64,000 bases of DNA from Bacillus sp. ISL-55. Lineage in GTDB: Bacteria > Bacillota > Bacilli > Bacillales > Cytobacillaceae. Where the stretch lies: the NCBI RefSeq assembly GCF_018613155.1, contig NZ_JAGGQU010000024.1:16380-80379 (forward strand). The letters are read 5' to 3'. A program made the position numbers and the translations under genes. How positions within the stretch are numbered: the stretch's first letter is position 1; every line of letters starts with the position of its first letter. Shown in pieces: positions 15,432-23,032 of the stretch. Under the pieces are notes generated by a model. It was given only the letters and a program-made list of their open reading frames with translations. It was not told where the DNA came from and did not search any database.

Positions 15432-16581
15432 CGATTTTTTCCTCCTTTGAATCCTGGTCAAGTCCGTAAAATTCTTCTGAACGCTTTTTGCTGAAGCCTG
15501 ATATGTGAATACCGTTATTTGTATTTACCGGTCCGTATGGATTGCCTTTTGGTGCTTCAAGATTCATCTGTTTCAATGCTCTCATCCTGCGGCGGCAGCC
15601 TGTGCAGTAGTCTGACAGGTAAGTGCCATCTGCAAGCTGAAGGTCGAAATTCTGGCTTTTTAAAATAGCCTGGACATCCGCAATCTGGTCATCATTGCTG
15701 TATGGCTGTCCGCAGCTCTTACATGATTTCGTATCCACTTTGACCACCTCTTGATAACTCATTGGAACTGCTGTAGCCAGCGGCCTGATTGGCACGTGGA
15801 ACAGTTTTCCGAATGGGAAGTACATCAGCATGATGATGACTGTAACCTGGTGGATCAGCGACATATAGTGGTGCATCCAGCCATCAAGGAATGTGTATTG
15901 AATTGTCAGGATCAAGCCTGTTACTGTTACTGCCAAGAGAATGATCAATGGCAGAATGTCGAACTCGAATCGCTGGGTTACTTTTACGTCATAATCAGTG
16001 ATGCGTCGGTAGAGGGCCATTCCCGCTCCGATCAAAACCATGATTGCCCCGATATTCAAACCGTTATAGACGATTTCAGCGAAAACTCCGTGAGCAGCCA
16101 TCGTGATGGTCGGCATGTCGAACACGATGATCTGGTATGTTTCCGGGTCAATCAGGTCGAAACGCATCCAGCCGAATGTAAGCCCAAATGTGATTGCGAA
16201 TGAGATGATGCAGCCCCAGGAAATCATGAAGTGCTGTATTCCTCGGTAGATCCCGCGCTGGAAAATGAATTTTTGCAAAATGATATTATCGATTAAAGTT
16301 TTAACTAGTGCTTTTGAATTTCGTTTCAATCTTTCTTTATTAAAAAGGTTATCAACACTTCGCTTTGCCACCCTGTTCGTGGCTTTTCGCCACATCCAGA
16401 AGCTCATCCTGATTGTTAAGCCAATCGCAAAGACTGCTGATGAAATTGCATATCCCAGAAGCGCCATATCGATATGGACAAACCTCGATGTTGAATACCA
16501 CATTGAGAAAAACAAGACCATCACAACGACAAAGGAATACATGCTTGTTTTGGAGTAAAAAGATCTCTCGAATTTGTACAA
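15412..16581 (-). CDS. Membrane cytochrome-b-like subunit (NarI/HdrE type) with C-terminal zinc ribbon
   Basis: Quinone-interacting membrane anchor for the redox cluster. At least six hydrophobic helices are present, with histidines placed for haem binding (GIQHFMISWG; AAHGVFAEIVYN; WMHHYMSLIHQV; GKLFHVP), as in NarI/DsrM-type cytochromes b. The cytoplasmic C-terminus has a zinc-ribbon-like pair of CxxC motifs (CKSCGQ and CTGCRRR). The start TTG at 16581 (MYKFERSFYS) is chosen because AGGGAGGT lies 7 bp before it; the frame extends 12 codons upstream to 16617 without a ribosome site. First gene of the cluster, overlapping the molybdoenzyme gene. Confidence 0.88.
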   Translation of the reverse strand: MYKFERSFYSKTSMYSFVVVMVLFFSMWYSTSRFVHIDMALLGYAISSAVFAIGLTIRMSFWMWRKATNRVAKRSVDNLFNKERLKRNSKALVKTLIDNIILQKFIFQRGIYRGIQHFMISWGCIISFAITFGLTFGWMRFDLIDPETYQIIVFDMPTITMAAHGVFAEIVYNGLNIGAIMVLIGAGMALYRRITDYDVKVTQRFEFDILPLIILLAVTVTGLILTIQYTFLDGWMHHYMSLIHQVTVIIMLMYFPFGKLFHVPIRPLATAVPMSYQEVVKVDTKSCKSCGQPYSNDDQIADVQAILKSQNFDLQLADGTYLSDYCTGCRRRMRALKQMNLEAPKGNPYGPVNTNNGIHISGFSKKRSEEFYGLDQDSKEEKIDEPVSR

Positions 16582-16982
16582 CTTTGCTACCTCCCTGTAA
16601 ATCGTTCCCGATTTCAAAATTCATCTTATCATGGAAAAACAGTCTAAATAGGATTAAATTGTAAACACTTTGTGAATAGTGAAAAATTGATTTAATAATG
16701 TTTAGAAGCCCTAACCTCCACGGTGTACCTTACTTATCTAAATCTTAAGGGAGGCAGATTAAAAGATATGTGAAGTCCGTCACACCAGATTAAGTGGACA
16801 CAAAATCGTAATATATTCGTGATGGACTTAACATTTCGGAAGTTGGTATTAGGCAACAACAAAAGTCATATTCAGCCTTTTTAGTGAATGGTAAAATGAT
16901 GACCTTGAGTAAGTTGAGTTATTAGAAGTCCGGCATGCTTATGCCCTATACTGAAACTATCAAGCTAGAAAGGTTGGGAGTT
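16582..16982. other. Divergent 400-bp control region with an 11-bp inverted repeat
   Basis: AAGTCCGTCAC (16773-16783) and GTGATGGACTT (16819-16829) pair with one G-T mismatch; a third AAGTCCG occurs at 16926. The region separates the redox cluster from yhdH/acuI and should hold both promoters. GTGAATAGTGAAAA near 16672 vaguely resembles half an FNR or Rex site but is not a convincing palindrome. Confidence 0.4.
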
Positions 16983-17972
16983 ATGGACAATTTCAAAGCT
17001 TTTATGGTGAACAAGACAGATAATGATTTTTCAGCAGAAGTAAAAACGGTTGGACTGGAGGATTTGCCTGCTGGTGATGTGGTGATCAAGGTTGCCTATT
17101 CAAGCGTCAACTTTAAAGACGGGCTTGCGAGCATTCCGAATGGCAAGATTGTCAGGTCCTATCCATTCATTCCTGGCATCGACCTTGCCGGCACGGTTGT
17201 CCGTTCAGATGACAGTTCCTTCAAGGAAGGTGATGAAGTCATCGCCACCAGTTATGAAATAGGGGTTTCCCACTATGGAGGGTTCAGTGAATATGCCCGT
17301 ATCCCATCAAAATGGATCGTGCCTTTGCATAAAGGATTGAATTTAAGGGAAGCCATGGTTTTCGGAACAGCCGGTTTCACTGCAGCATTGTCCGTGCACC
17401 GACTGGAAGAGAACGGACTTACTCCAGAGAAAGGGAAGGTTCTCGTTACAGGAGCAACCGGAGGAGTTGGCAGCGTCGCTGTGGCGATGCTGGCGAAAAG
17501 AGGGTATCACGTCGTTGCCAGCACAGGGAAAGCTTCCGAACACGAATACCTTCGCAAAATTGGAGCTAAAGAAATCATCAGCCGGGAAGAGCTCGTTGGT
17601 GAAAAGACAAAGCCTCTCGATCAGCAGCTTTGGGCAGCAGCCGTGGACCCCGTCGGCGGGAAAACTTTATCTGCAATCCTCAGCAAGCTTGAATACAATG
17701 GTTCTGTCGCAGTCAGCGGTTTGACTGGCGGAACAGATGTCCCAACAACTGTTTTCCCGTTCATACTGAGAGGAATTAACCTACTTGGCATCGATTCCGT
17801 GTACTGCCCAATGGCGACGCGAAAGCTTCTTTGGCACCGAATGGCAACCGACTTGAAGCCAGAGGGGTTATTGGAAACGATTGAAAACGAAGTGTCATTA
17901 GAAGAATTACCTGGCGTCCTGGCCAGCATCTTAAAAGGTGCGAACCGCGGGCGAACAATTGTAAAAATGTAA
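16983..17972 (+). CDS. yhdH: NADPH-dependent quinone/acryloyl-CoA reductase, YhdH/AcuI family
   Basis: Medium-chain dehydrogenase/reductase without structural zinc. E. coli YhdH (AcuI) reduces acryloyl-CoA to propionyl-CoA with NADPH. Motifs: substrate domain YSSVNFKDGLA near residue 40, PGIDLAGTV, then the nucleotide-binding loop TGATGGVGSVA near 155 and the family-typical GLTGGTDVPTTVFPFILRGI. 329 aa is the family length. Start ATG 16983 (MDNFKAFMVN) fits homologues; the frame opens 48 bp earlier at an ATG without a ribosome site. It has its own terminator and is divergent from the molybdoenzyme cluster. Confidence 0.9.
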   Translation: MDNFKAFMVNKTDNDFSAEVKTVGLEDLPAGDVVIKVAYSSVNFKDGLASIPNGKIVRSYPFIPGIDLAGTVVRSDDSSFKEGDEVIATSYEIGVSHYGGFSEYARIPSKWIVPLHKGLNLREAMVFGTAGFTAALSVHRLEENGLTPEKGKVLVTGATGGVGSVAVAMLAKRGYHVVASTGKASEHEYLRKIGAKEIISREELVGEKTKPLDQQLWAAAVDPVGGKTLSAILSKLEYNGSVAVSGLTGGTDVPTTVFPFILRGINLLGIDSVYCPMATRKLLWHRMATDLKPEGLLETIENEVSLEELPGVLASILKGANRGRTIVKM

Positions 17973-18012
17973 AAAAAATCCCGAACCCAGCAGACTGGAT
18001 TCGGGATTTTTC
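17971..18012. terminator. Bidirectional terminator
   Basis: AAATCCCGAACCCAG / CTGGATTCGGGATTT (one mismatch) with A and T runs on either side, between converging genes. Confidence 0.85.
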
Positions 18013-18025
18013 ACAAGAATAATGA

Positions 18026-18652
18026 TTAATTTTGTGCTGCCAGCTGCTCCACTTTTGCCAAGTGCCCGCAGTCGTTCAGGAACATCACTGCCTTTTGCCC
18101 GCCGTTCACCTTAAGCAAGTGGATTCCGGTATCTCCTGTAGGAAAATAAGTATCTGATAGAACTGGCAGATTCAAGAAAGCTCTTAACAGGTTAGAAATC
18201 ATTCCGCCGTGTGAAACAATCGCGATTCGTTTCTTTCCTGCGCTTTCTGCAAGAATCTTTGAAAAAACTGTTTTGGCGCGGAAACGAAATTCAATTTCCG
18301 ATTCACCCTCCTCAACGCGCTCATGAGGTTTCCTGCCTCCCTCTGGCTCCGGATAGCGGAGCTTTGCTTCCGCATATGGCAGCCCTGCCAAAACTCCATT
18401 ATTAAACTCTCTCAAACTATCCTCTTCGATGACCGGAATTCCCGTTTCCTGACTAAGAATTTCTGCCGTTTCTCGAGCGCGTTTTAAAGTACTTGCCCAG
18501 ATGACCTCAGGCATGTACTTCTCTTTTACCACTTTCGCCATTTCCTTCGCCTGCCTGCGGCCATGGTCCGTCAGCAGCAAATCAGCCCTGCCTTCATGCA
18601 CCTGAAGGATATCCCCTTCCGACTCACCATGCCTGATCAATAGAATTTCCAT
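18026..18652 (-). CDS. Histidine phosphatase (phosphoglycerate mutase-like) family protein
   Basis: Branch-1 histidine phosphatase. The RHG motif LIRHGESEGD starts at residue 5 and carries the phospho-acceptor histidine; the second catalytic histidine is in IAIVSHGGM near residue 147, and the acidic/basic pair (TLKRARETAE; LREFNNG) is in place. 208 aa, cytoplasmic. The family includes cofactor-dependent mutases and broad phosphatases (PhoE, CobC, GpmB types); the sequence alone does not separate them, but the short length argues for a phosphatase rather than the glycolytic mutase. AAAGGGGAAA stands 8 bp before the ATG at 18652. Confidence 0.9.
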   Translation of the reverse strand: MEILLIRHGESEGDILQVHEGRADLLLTDHGRRQAKEMAKVVKEKYMPEVIWASTLKRARETAEILSQETGIPVIEEDSLREFNNGVLAGLPYAEAKLRYPEPEGGRKPHERVEEGESEIEFRFRAKTVFSKILAESAGKKRIAIVSHGGMISNLLRAFLNLPVLSDTYFPTGDTGIHLLKVNGGQKAVMFLNDCGHLAKVEQLAAQN

Positions 18653-18765
18653 GTCGTTTCCCCTTTTTAAAAAAGTATATTAAAAGTAATTCTGCATGTT
18701 CATGAAAATTCCTTTTAACGATGGTGGCATTTGGATTTTTTTTCCTGATTATACTCTTTTTTTTC

Positions 18766-18803
18766 CATAAAAAAATGACTCACATTTTCACATGAGTCAT
18801 GTT
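18766..18803 (-). terminator. Intrinsic terminator of the ThrE-type operon
   Basis: Stem ATGACTCA / TGAGTCAT around TGTGAAAATG, T run on the minus strand, directly after the stop at 18806. Confidence 0.85.
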
Positions 18804-18805
18804 CC

Positions 18806-19249
18806 TTATTTTACAGGACCAAGGCTTGACCTTCTGATTACCTGGTTAATAACTTCAGAAAAGACTAGTCCAACAGCGATTGCACCGGAGATCATCGAGG
18901 CTTTCGCTGCTAAAGACAAGGCAGTGCTGTAATCATTCTCCACGAAATTCCTCATTGCATCGTAGGCAAGACCGCCTGGTACCAGCGGGATAATTCCCGC
19001 TACACTAAAAATAATGATCGGCGTCCGGTAAGCCTTCGCGAATACCTGGCTGACAACGGCAATTAAAAATGAGGCCATTAATGTTGCAAAAATCGTCCCA
19101 AAACCATTCGTATCAAGCGCAAAATAAACCATCCAGCCTACCATGCCGGAGATGCCGCATTTAACCAATGATTCTCTCGGCGCGTTGAAAATAATACCGA
19201 ACGCAGCGGACGCAATGAAACTCGTTATTAGCTGTTCAACATAAATCAT
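18806..19249 (-). CDS. Threonine/serine exporter, small subunit (YjjB/ThrE_2 domain)
   Basis: C-terminal half of the split ThrE exporter. 147 residues with four hydrophobic helices, containing the family's IIPLVPGGLAYDAMRNFV stretch (compare the same PLVPG motif in the partner) and an N-terminus ITSFIASAAFGIIFNAPR. In Corynebacterium ThrE is one polypeptide; here as in E. coli YjjP/YjjB it is two genes. It is encoded 16 bp after its partner, with GGCAGGAGA before the ATG. It exports small amino acids or, for YjjPB, succinate; which applies is not visible from sequence. Confidence 0.88.
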   Translation of the reverse strand: MIYVEQLITSFIASAAFGIIFNAPRESLVKCGISGMVGWMVYFALDTNGFGTIFATLMASFLIAVVSQVFAKAYRTPIIIFSVAGIIPLVPGGLAYDAMRNFVENDYSTALSLAAKASMISGAIAVGLVFSEVINQVIRRSSLGPVK

Positions 19250-19264
19250 CGCAATTTCTCCTGC

Positions 19265-20023
19265 CTATAAAAAAGATAAAATCGCCGCAATTCCTGAGCC
19301 AATCGCAAACGCCGTCAGCAGCGCTTCTGCTCCTTTTGATAACCCGGATACTAAATGGCCGGCCATCAGATCCCTGACCGCATTCGTGATCAGCAAGCCC
19401 GGCACAAGCGGCATCACCGACCCAATGATAATTTTATCAAGTTCCTGCCCCAGGCCAAATTTCACAAAAAAGAATGCTACCATCCCAATAAAGAAAGAAG
19501 ACAGGAATTCGGCGAAGAATTTTACCGGTACAATCCTGTGAAAATAAACGACCAAGAAGAAACCAATACCTCCTGCTGCCATTGATGGCAGGAAGTCGAG
19601 CCAGCTTCCCAGGAACATAATTGTAAAACAGCCACTCGCAATCGCTGCTGCAAGGATTTGAATCATAAACGAGTAGGTCAGGTTGGCTTCCTCAATCTCC
19701 CCAAGGAGCTTGCAGGCTTCCTTCAAACCAACCTCGCCGCTGCTGATTTTCCGCGAAACGCTGTTGACCATCGCCACCTTCCTTAAATCGGTTGTGCGGT
19801 CAGAAATCCGTACGAGTTTCGTTCTCTCGGGGCCAACCCCTTCTACTGAAAAAATAATGCCGGTTGGGGTCACATAGCTGTGCGTCTTATCAATGCCGAA
19901 CGCAGAAGCCATCCGTGACATCGTATCTTCCACCCGATATGTCTCAGCGCCGCTTTGAAGCATTATTTTCCCCGCTAGCATGCATGCACGCATCACTTCA
20001 AATGTTTGATCCTGATTCTCCAT
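19265..20023 (-). CDS. Threonine/serine exporter, large subunit (YjjP/ThrE domain, DUF1212)
   Basis: N-terminal half of the split ThrE exporter. Residues 1-110 form the soluble domain typical of the family (LQSGAETYRVEDTMSRMA, TPTGIIFSVEG), followed by five hydrophobic helices with the GSVMPLVPGLLITNAVRDLM motif near residue 210. 252 aa. ATG at 20023 is preferred: the longer reading frame begins with the GTG of its own GTGAGGAC ribosome site. It forms a two-gene operon with the small subunit. Confidence 0.88.
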   Translation of the reverse strand: MENQDQTFEVMRACMLAGKIMLQSGAETYRVEDTMSRMASAFGIDKTHSYVTPTGIIFSVEGVGPERTKLVRISDRTTDLRKVAMVNSVSRKISSGEVGLKEACKLLGEIEEANLTYSFMIQILAAAIASGCFTIMFLGSWLDFLPSMAAGGIGFFLVVYFHRIVPVKFFAEFLSSFFIGMVAFFFVKFGLGQELDKIIIGSVMPLVPGLLITNAVRDLMAGHLVSGLSKGAEALLTAFAIGSGIAAILSFL

Positions 20024-20102
20024 AAAAGTCCTCACTTACCAATTCGTACTGTCTAAATTTCTTTATCAGTTTAAATCAAAAGAGCGCCAATAAGCAACCA
20101 TA

Positions 20103-20134
20103 GAAAAAACCAGCCCTTCACACAGGGCTGGCTT
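20103..20134 (-). terminator. Intrinsic terminator after the MFS gene
   Basis: CCAGCCCT / AGGGCTGG stem followed by TTTTTT on the minus strand, next to the stop at 20136. Confidence 0.85.
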
Positions 20135-20135
20135 C

Positions 20136-21335
20136 TCAGGAAACAGCTTCCTCCGGCTGACGGTTAGCTTTTGTACGTCTCCCCTTTAAAATGGTCAGAA
20201 CTAATGCTATTAAGATAAATCCACTGGATATCTGGAACAAAGTTCCCAGTTCAATATACTGGGCCAGGACGCCGAAAACCAACCCGCTTAAACCGATTCC
20301 CAGGTCAATGGAAGAGAAGAACATTCCATTCGCGACTCCACGTCGGTTTGGCGGTGTAATCGATAATGTCCAGGATTGCAAGGTTGGAATCAATGAACCG
20401 AATCCTATACCGAATAATACTCCAGCAACAGCAATCATCATATTAGAATGAGCAAATGACAGCACCCACATACCTGCAAATGTTATGGAGATTGTCAGAA
20501 TAACGAGACCGATTGGTCCTTTCTGATCAAACCATTTTCCGGCAACCGGACGTGAGAGTGATGCAAAAATTGCATTACACAGGTAAAACAAGAATATCTG
20601 CTGTATCCCGCGTTCTTCGCCAAAAATGACAATGAATGTGACAATCGTTCCATAACCCAGACTGATCAACAACGTCAAGACCGCAGGGAACCAGCCAGAT
20701 TTCTCAACAAGCGATCCAAGATATGTGAACTTTAAATCTTCTTTCTTCGTCTCTAAAACTTGATCAGGAGTTTGGTAGTGAACCGATGCAAGCAGCAGCA
20801 AGGCAATGACGCCAAGTACTCCCGAAAAGTAAACGAGGTTTTCAAAGGAAGTAACCTGGTATAAAAAGATTCCCAGACTAGGTGCTATAATCATTCCGAT
20901 TGTTATCGAAAGACCAAAATAGCCCATTCCTTCCCCGAGCCGGGAGTTGGGTACAACATCCACTGCTGCCGTTCCGTTGACTGTTGTAGACCAGCCCCAT
21001 GCAAGACCATGCAACAATCGAAACGCAAGAAAAATGATAACGACCTGAGACAGCGGGTATAGGAATGTAATCAACAGAAGCATCAGGGCACCGATCAGGA
21101 CAAGCGGTTTACGCGCTTTGTATTCAAGCATAAATCCAATGAACGGCCGGCTCAAAACAGCCCCTATCGAGAAAAGTGCGGTAACAAGACCAATTTCCGT
21201 CCCGCTGGCACCGATTGATTTTATATATGGTGGCAATGTAGGAATCAGCATCTGGAATGACATAAAGATAAATAGATTCCCTACCATCAATTTGATGAAC
21301 GAAGAGGTCCATAATGGCTCTTTTAATTGTGACAA
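20136..21335 (-). CDS. MFS efflux transporter
   Basis: Major facilitator of 399 residues with 12 hydrophobic segments. Motif A-like sequences occur after helix 2 (GFMLEYKARKPLVLIG) and in the second half (GKWFDQKGPIG). Motif C-like glycine/proline pattern GMGYFGLSITIGMIIAPSLG in helix 5 is typical of drug exporters. TTG start at 21335 has AAAAGGGGAGA 7 bp upstream. The 5' leader holds a perfect terminator-like hairpin just before the ribosome site, so expression may be governed by attenuation, as known for several Bacillus antibiotic-efflux genes. Substrate unknown. Confidence 0.9.
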   Translation of the reverse strand: MSQLKEPLWTSSFIKLMVGNLFIFMSFQMLIPTLPPYIKSIGASGTEIGLVTALFSIGAVLSRPFIGFMLEYKARKPLVLIGALMLLLITFLYPLSQVVIIFLAFRLLHGLAWGWSTTVNGTAAVDVVPNSRLGEGMGYFGLSITIGMIIAPSLGIFLYQVTSFENLVYFSGVLGVIALLLLASVHYQTPDQVLETKKEDLKFTYLGSLVEKSGWFPAVLTLLISLGYGTIVTFIVIFGEERGIQQIFLFYLCNAIFASLSRPVAGKWFDQKGPIGLVILTISITFAGMWVLSFAHSNMMIAVAGVLFGIGFGSLIPTLQSWTLSITPPNRRGVANGMFFSSIDLGIGLSGLVFGVLAQYIELGTLFQISSGFILIALVLTILKGRRTKANRQPEEAVS

Positions 21336-21356
21336 TGTATATCTCCCCTTTTCCTA

Positions 21357-21392
21357 AAAAAAGAAAAAAAATCTTCTGCAGAAGAAGATTTT
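21357..21392 (-). promoter_or_regulatory. Putative transcription attenuator in the MFS leader
   Basis: Minus strand: AAAATCTTCT (21383-21392) pairs with AGAAGATTTT (21368-21377), followed by an almost pure T run, ending about 7 bp before the AAAAGGGGAGA ribosome site. A possible -10 box TATACT lies at 21432-21437. A 13-codon frame starting ATGAAAATC runs through the hairpin and the T run and could be a leader peptide, but its ribosome site is weak. Confidence 0.55.
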
Positions 21393-21464
21393 CATGTGTA
21401 TTTCGCATCTCTAAATAATAGCACAGCACACAGTATAAATAAAAGGGAAATTTTGTTTTATTGA

Positions 21465-21648
21465 GGCTGTTTTCGTAAGGATAGTTGTTAAAATCCTAAA
21501 GCCGATTTTAACGAATATATACCTATTTCGGAGGTCGGTATAAAGTTTACATGCTCTTTTCTCATAAAAAAGCGTCTTCTTTACAAGGGTAAACAGCTAA
21601 TTCTATCCAATTTTGTCTTCAATAGCAACAAAGTTTGAGAAAAGAGCC
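21465..21648 (+). mobile_element. MITE-like element, copy A (184 bp)
   Basis: Flanked by the direct repeat TTTATTGA at 21457-21464 and 21649-21656. Left end GGCTGTTTTCGTAAGG and right end GAGAAAAGAGCC form imperfect terminal inverted repeats (15 of 20 in the consensus). Internal hairpin GTTAAAATC / GATTTTAAC. No coding capacity. Matches copies at 56227-56407 and 60016-60162. The right target repeat contains the stop codon of the DUF421 gene. Confidence 0.85.
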
Positions 21649-21649
21649 T

Positions 21650-22249
21650 TTATTGAAGGTATTTAGGATGCTGCTGCTCATTTGATTTATTGAGTTCATC
21701 GAAAATGTCAGGCTTTGCCGATTCCGGCTTCTCGTCCATTTTCATGACCATTGCCGGTAGATAATCATTCAATATCTTTTTAAACTCTCCGACAGTGAGA
21801 GGTTTTGCGTCATCCTTCAGTTCATACCCAAGCTGGCCATTAGGTTCGATTGTTGCATATTTAACATCTTCCAGTTTTGTAATCCCTTTATTCCTCAATC
21901 TCATCTCCAACTGGTCAACTGTCAGCCTAAGCTTCTTCAAATTCTTGATATTAAGCTGCCCATTTTGGATGATGATTTTTGATTTCCCTGTGATGAACTT
22001 TTCAAAGAAATTAAATTTAAGCTGTAAATATTCCAGAATCACAATCGCAGCGACAAAGATTGCTGCCCCGGCAATCGCCTTCCACATGCTCTTTTGCACA
22101 ATCGGCTGGACAATGATCGTTCCAAGTGAAATCATAACAACTGTTTGTGCCAATGTCATTTGGGAAATCGACTTCCTGCCTGCGATTCTCAATAATAGAA
22201 TTCCTGATAAAATCAAAAAAGCCGTTTGCCATACAAAAGTGAAATTCAT
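21650..22249 (-). CDS. DUF421 (YetF-like) membrane protein
   Basis: Member of the YetF/YdfR/YrbG family common in Bacillus spores and vegetative cells. Three N-terminal hydrophobic helices (residues 1-80) are followed by the soluble DUF421 domain with the stretches IIQNGQLNIKNLKKLRLTVD and YATIEPNGQLGYELKD. The last 30 residues are a charged tail. 199 aa. ATG 22249 follows GGGAGGCG. Its stop codon lies within the target duplication of a MITE copy, so the insertion left the protein intact or nearly so. Molecular role unknown for the family; some members affect germination. Confidence 0.88.
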   Translation of the reverse strand: MNFTFVWQTAFLILSGILLLRIAGRKSISQMTLAQTVVMISLGTIIVQPIVQKSMWKAIAGAAIFVAAIVILEYLQLKFNFFEKFITGKSKIIIQNGQLNIKNLKKLRLTVDQLEMRLRNKGITKLEDVKYATIEPNGQLGYELKDDAKPLTVGEFKKILNDYLPAMVMKMDEKPESAKPDIFDELNKSNEQQHPKYLQ

Positions 22250-22308
22250 AAGCGCCTCCCAGAAAAATTTCTACCATTAATTTCTCCATTGGAGGATTAT
22301 TTATGAGA

Positions 22309-22339
22309 ATAAAAAACGGCACTACATGGAGCGCCGTCC
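22309..22339 (-). terminator. Intrinsic terminator after osmC
   Basis: ACGGCGCTCCATGTAGTGCCGT hairpin on the minus strand followed by TTTTTTA. Confidence 0.75.
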
Positions 22340-22351
22340 TATAAACCCTAT

Positions 22352-22807
22352 TTATGATGTTACTGGCTTTTCGATTACAATTTCTGTTCTGGTGACATTC
22401 ACCGGATTTGAGATTGTATCATCCACCGGACATGTTTTCCCAATGAAATCTGCCAGAGCCCTGATGTTTTCTTCCGGAGATGGCGACTTAATATAGTAGG
22501 TATAGCGAATATCTGAATAGCCGCGGCGCACATCAGATTTGTTCATGAACCCGTCGGTATCAAGGTCGCCTTCCAATTCGACGCGGAAATCCTCTAATTC
22601 CACTCCAAATTTTTGGCTGTACACTCGGGCCACAATGGATTGGCAAGCTCCCAATGCTCCAAGAAGCATTTCTACAGGATTCATCCCTTGGTCGGTTCCT
22701 CCTAAATTGACAGGCTCATCAATCGTGATATGGAACCCCCTGGCCTGAACATCAACCTTCACCCCTTCTTGCAATGCAGCAGTGGCTTTGAAAATTTCTT
22801 TTGGCAT
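22352..22807 (-). CDS. OsmC/Ohr family peroxiredoxin-like protein
   Basis: Thiol-dependent hydroperoxide reductase family. 151 residues; the peroxidatic cysteine is in LGALGACQSIVARVYSQKFG near residue 54 and the resolving cysteine in GKTCPVDDTISNP near 128, spaced as in OsmC. The family acts as a homodimer in the cytoplasm on organic hydroperoxides. GGAGGGAA precedes the ATG at 22807. It is divergent from the secreted protease with a conspicuous palindrome between them; no MarR-type OhrR gene is adjacent. OsmC versus YhfA/YklA-like subfamily cannot be decided by eye. Confidence 0.88.
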   Translation of the reverse strand: MPKEIFKATAALQEGVKVDVQARGFHITIDEPVNLGGTDQGMNPVEMLLGALGACQSIVARVYSQKFGVELEDFRVELEGDLDTDGFMNKSDVRRGYSDIRYTYYIKSPSPEENIRALADFIGKTCPVDDTISNPVNVTRTEIVIEKPVTS

Positions 22808-22909
22808 GATATTCCCTCCTTTATATTTACACCTCCATTTTCCTCCTTTTTAAGCTGATTTCCTTCTTGAAATAGCCAATGACACAAAAGATTCATGATG
22901 TTTTGTACA

Positions 22910-22939
22910 GATTGTGAAATGATGAACATTTCACGAATC
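22910..22939. promoter_or_regulatory. Candidate operator: palindrome between osmC and the subtilase gene
   Basis: GTGAAATG (22914-22921) and CATTTCAC (22927-22934) are exact complements 5 bp apart, extended by GATT and GAATC outside. A symmetrical site of this size in a divergent promoter region suggests a dimeric regulator; which one is unknown. Confidence 0.5.
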
Positions 22940-23032
22940 TAATATTTTCCCAACTTTATTTAGGTTTCTTGCTAACTTGCTTGGGATAAATAAAAATGTA
23001 TGAATTTTCACACATTTTTAAAGGAGGAACAT

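Noticed and set aside
16664..16700. FNR or Rex binding site
   Set aside because: GTGAATAGTGAAAA shows only half of either palindrome.
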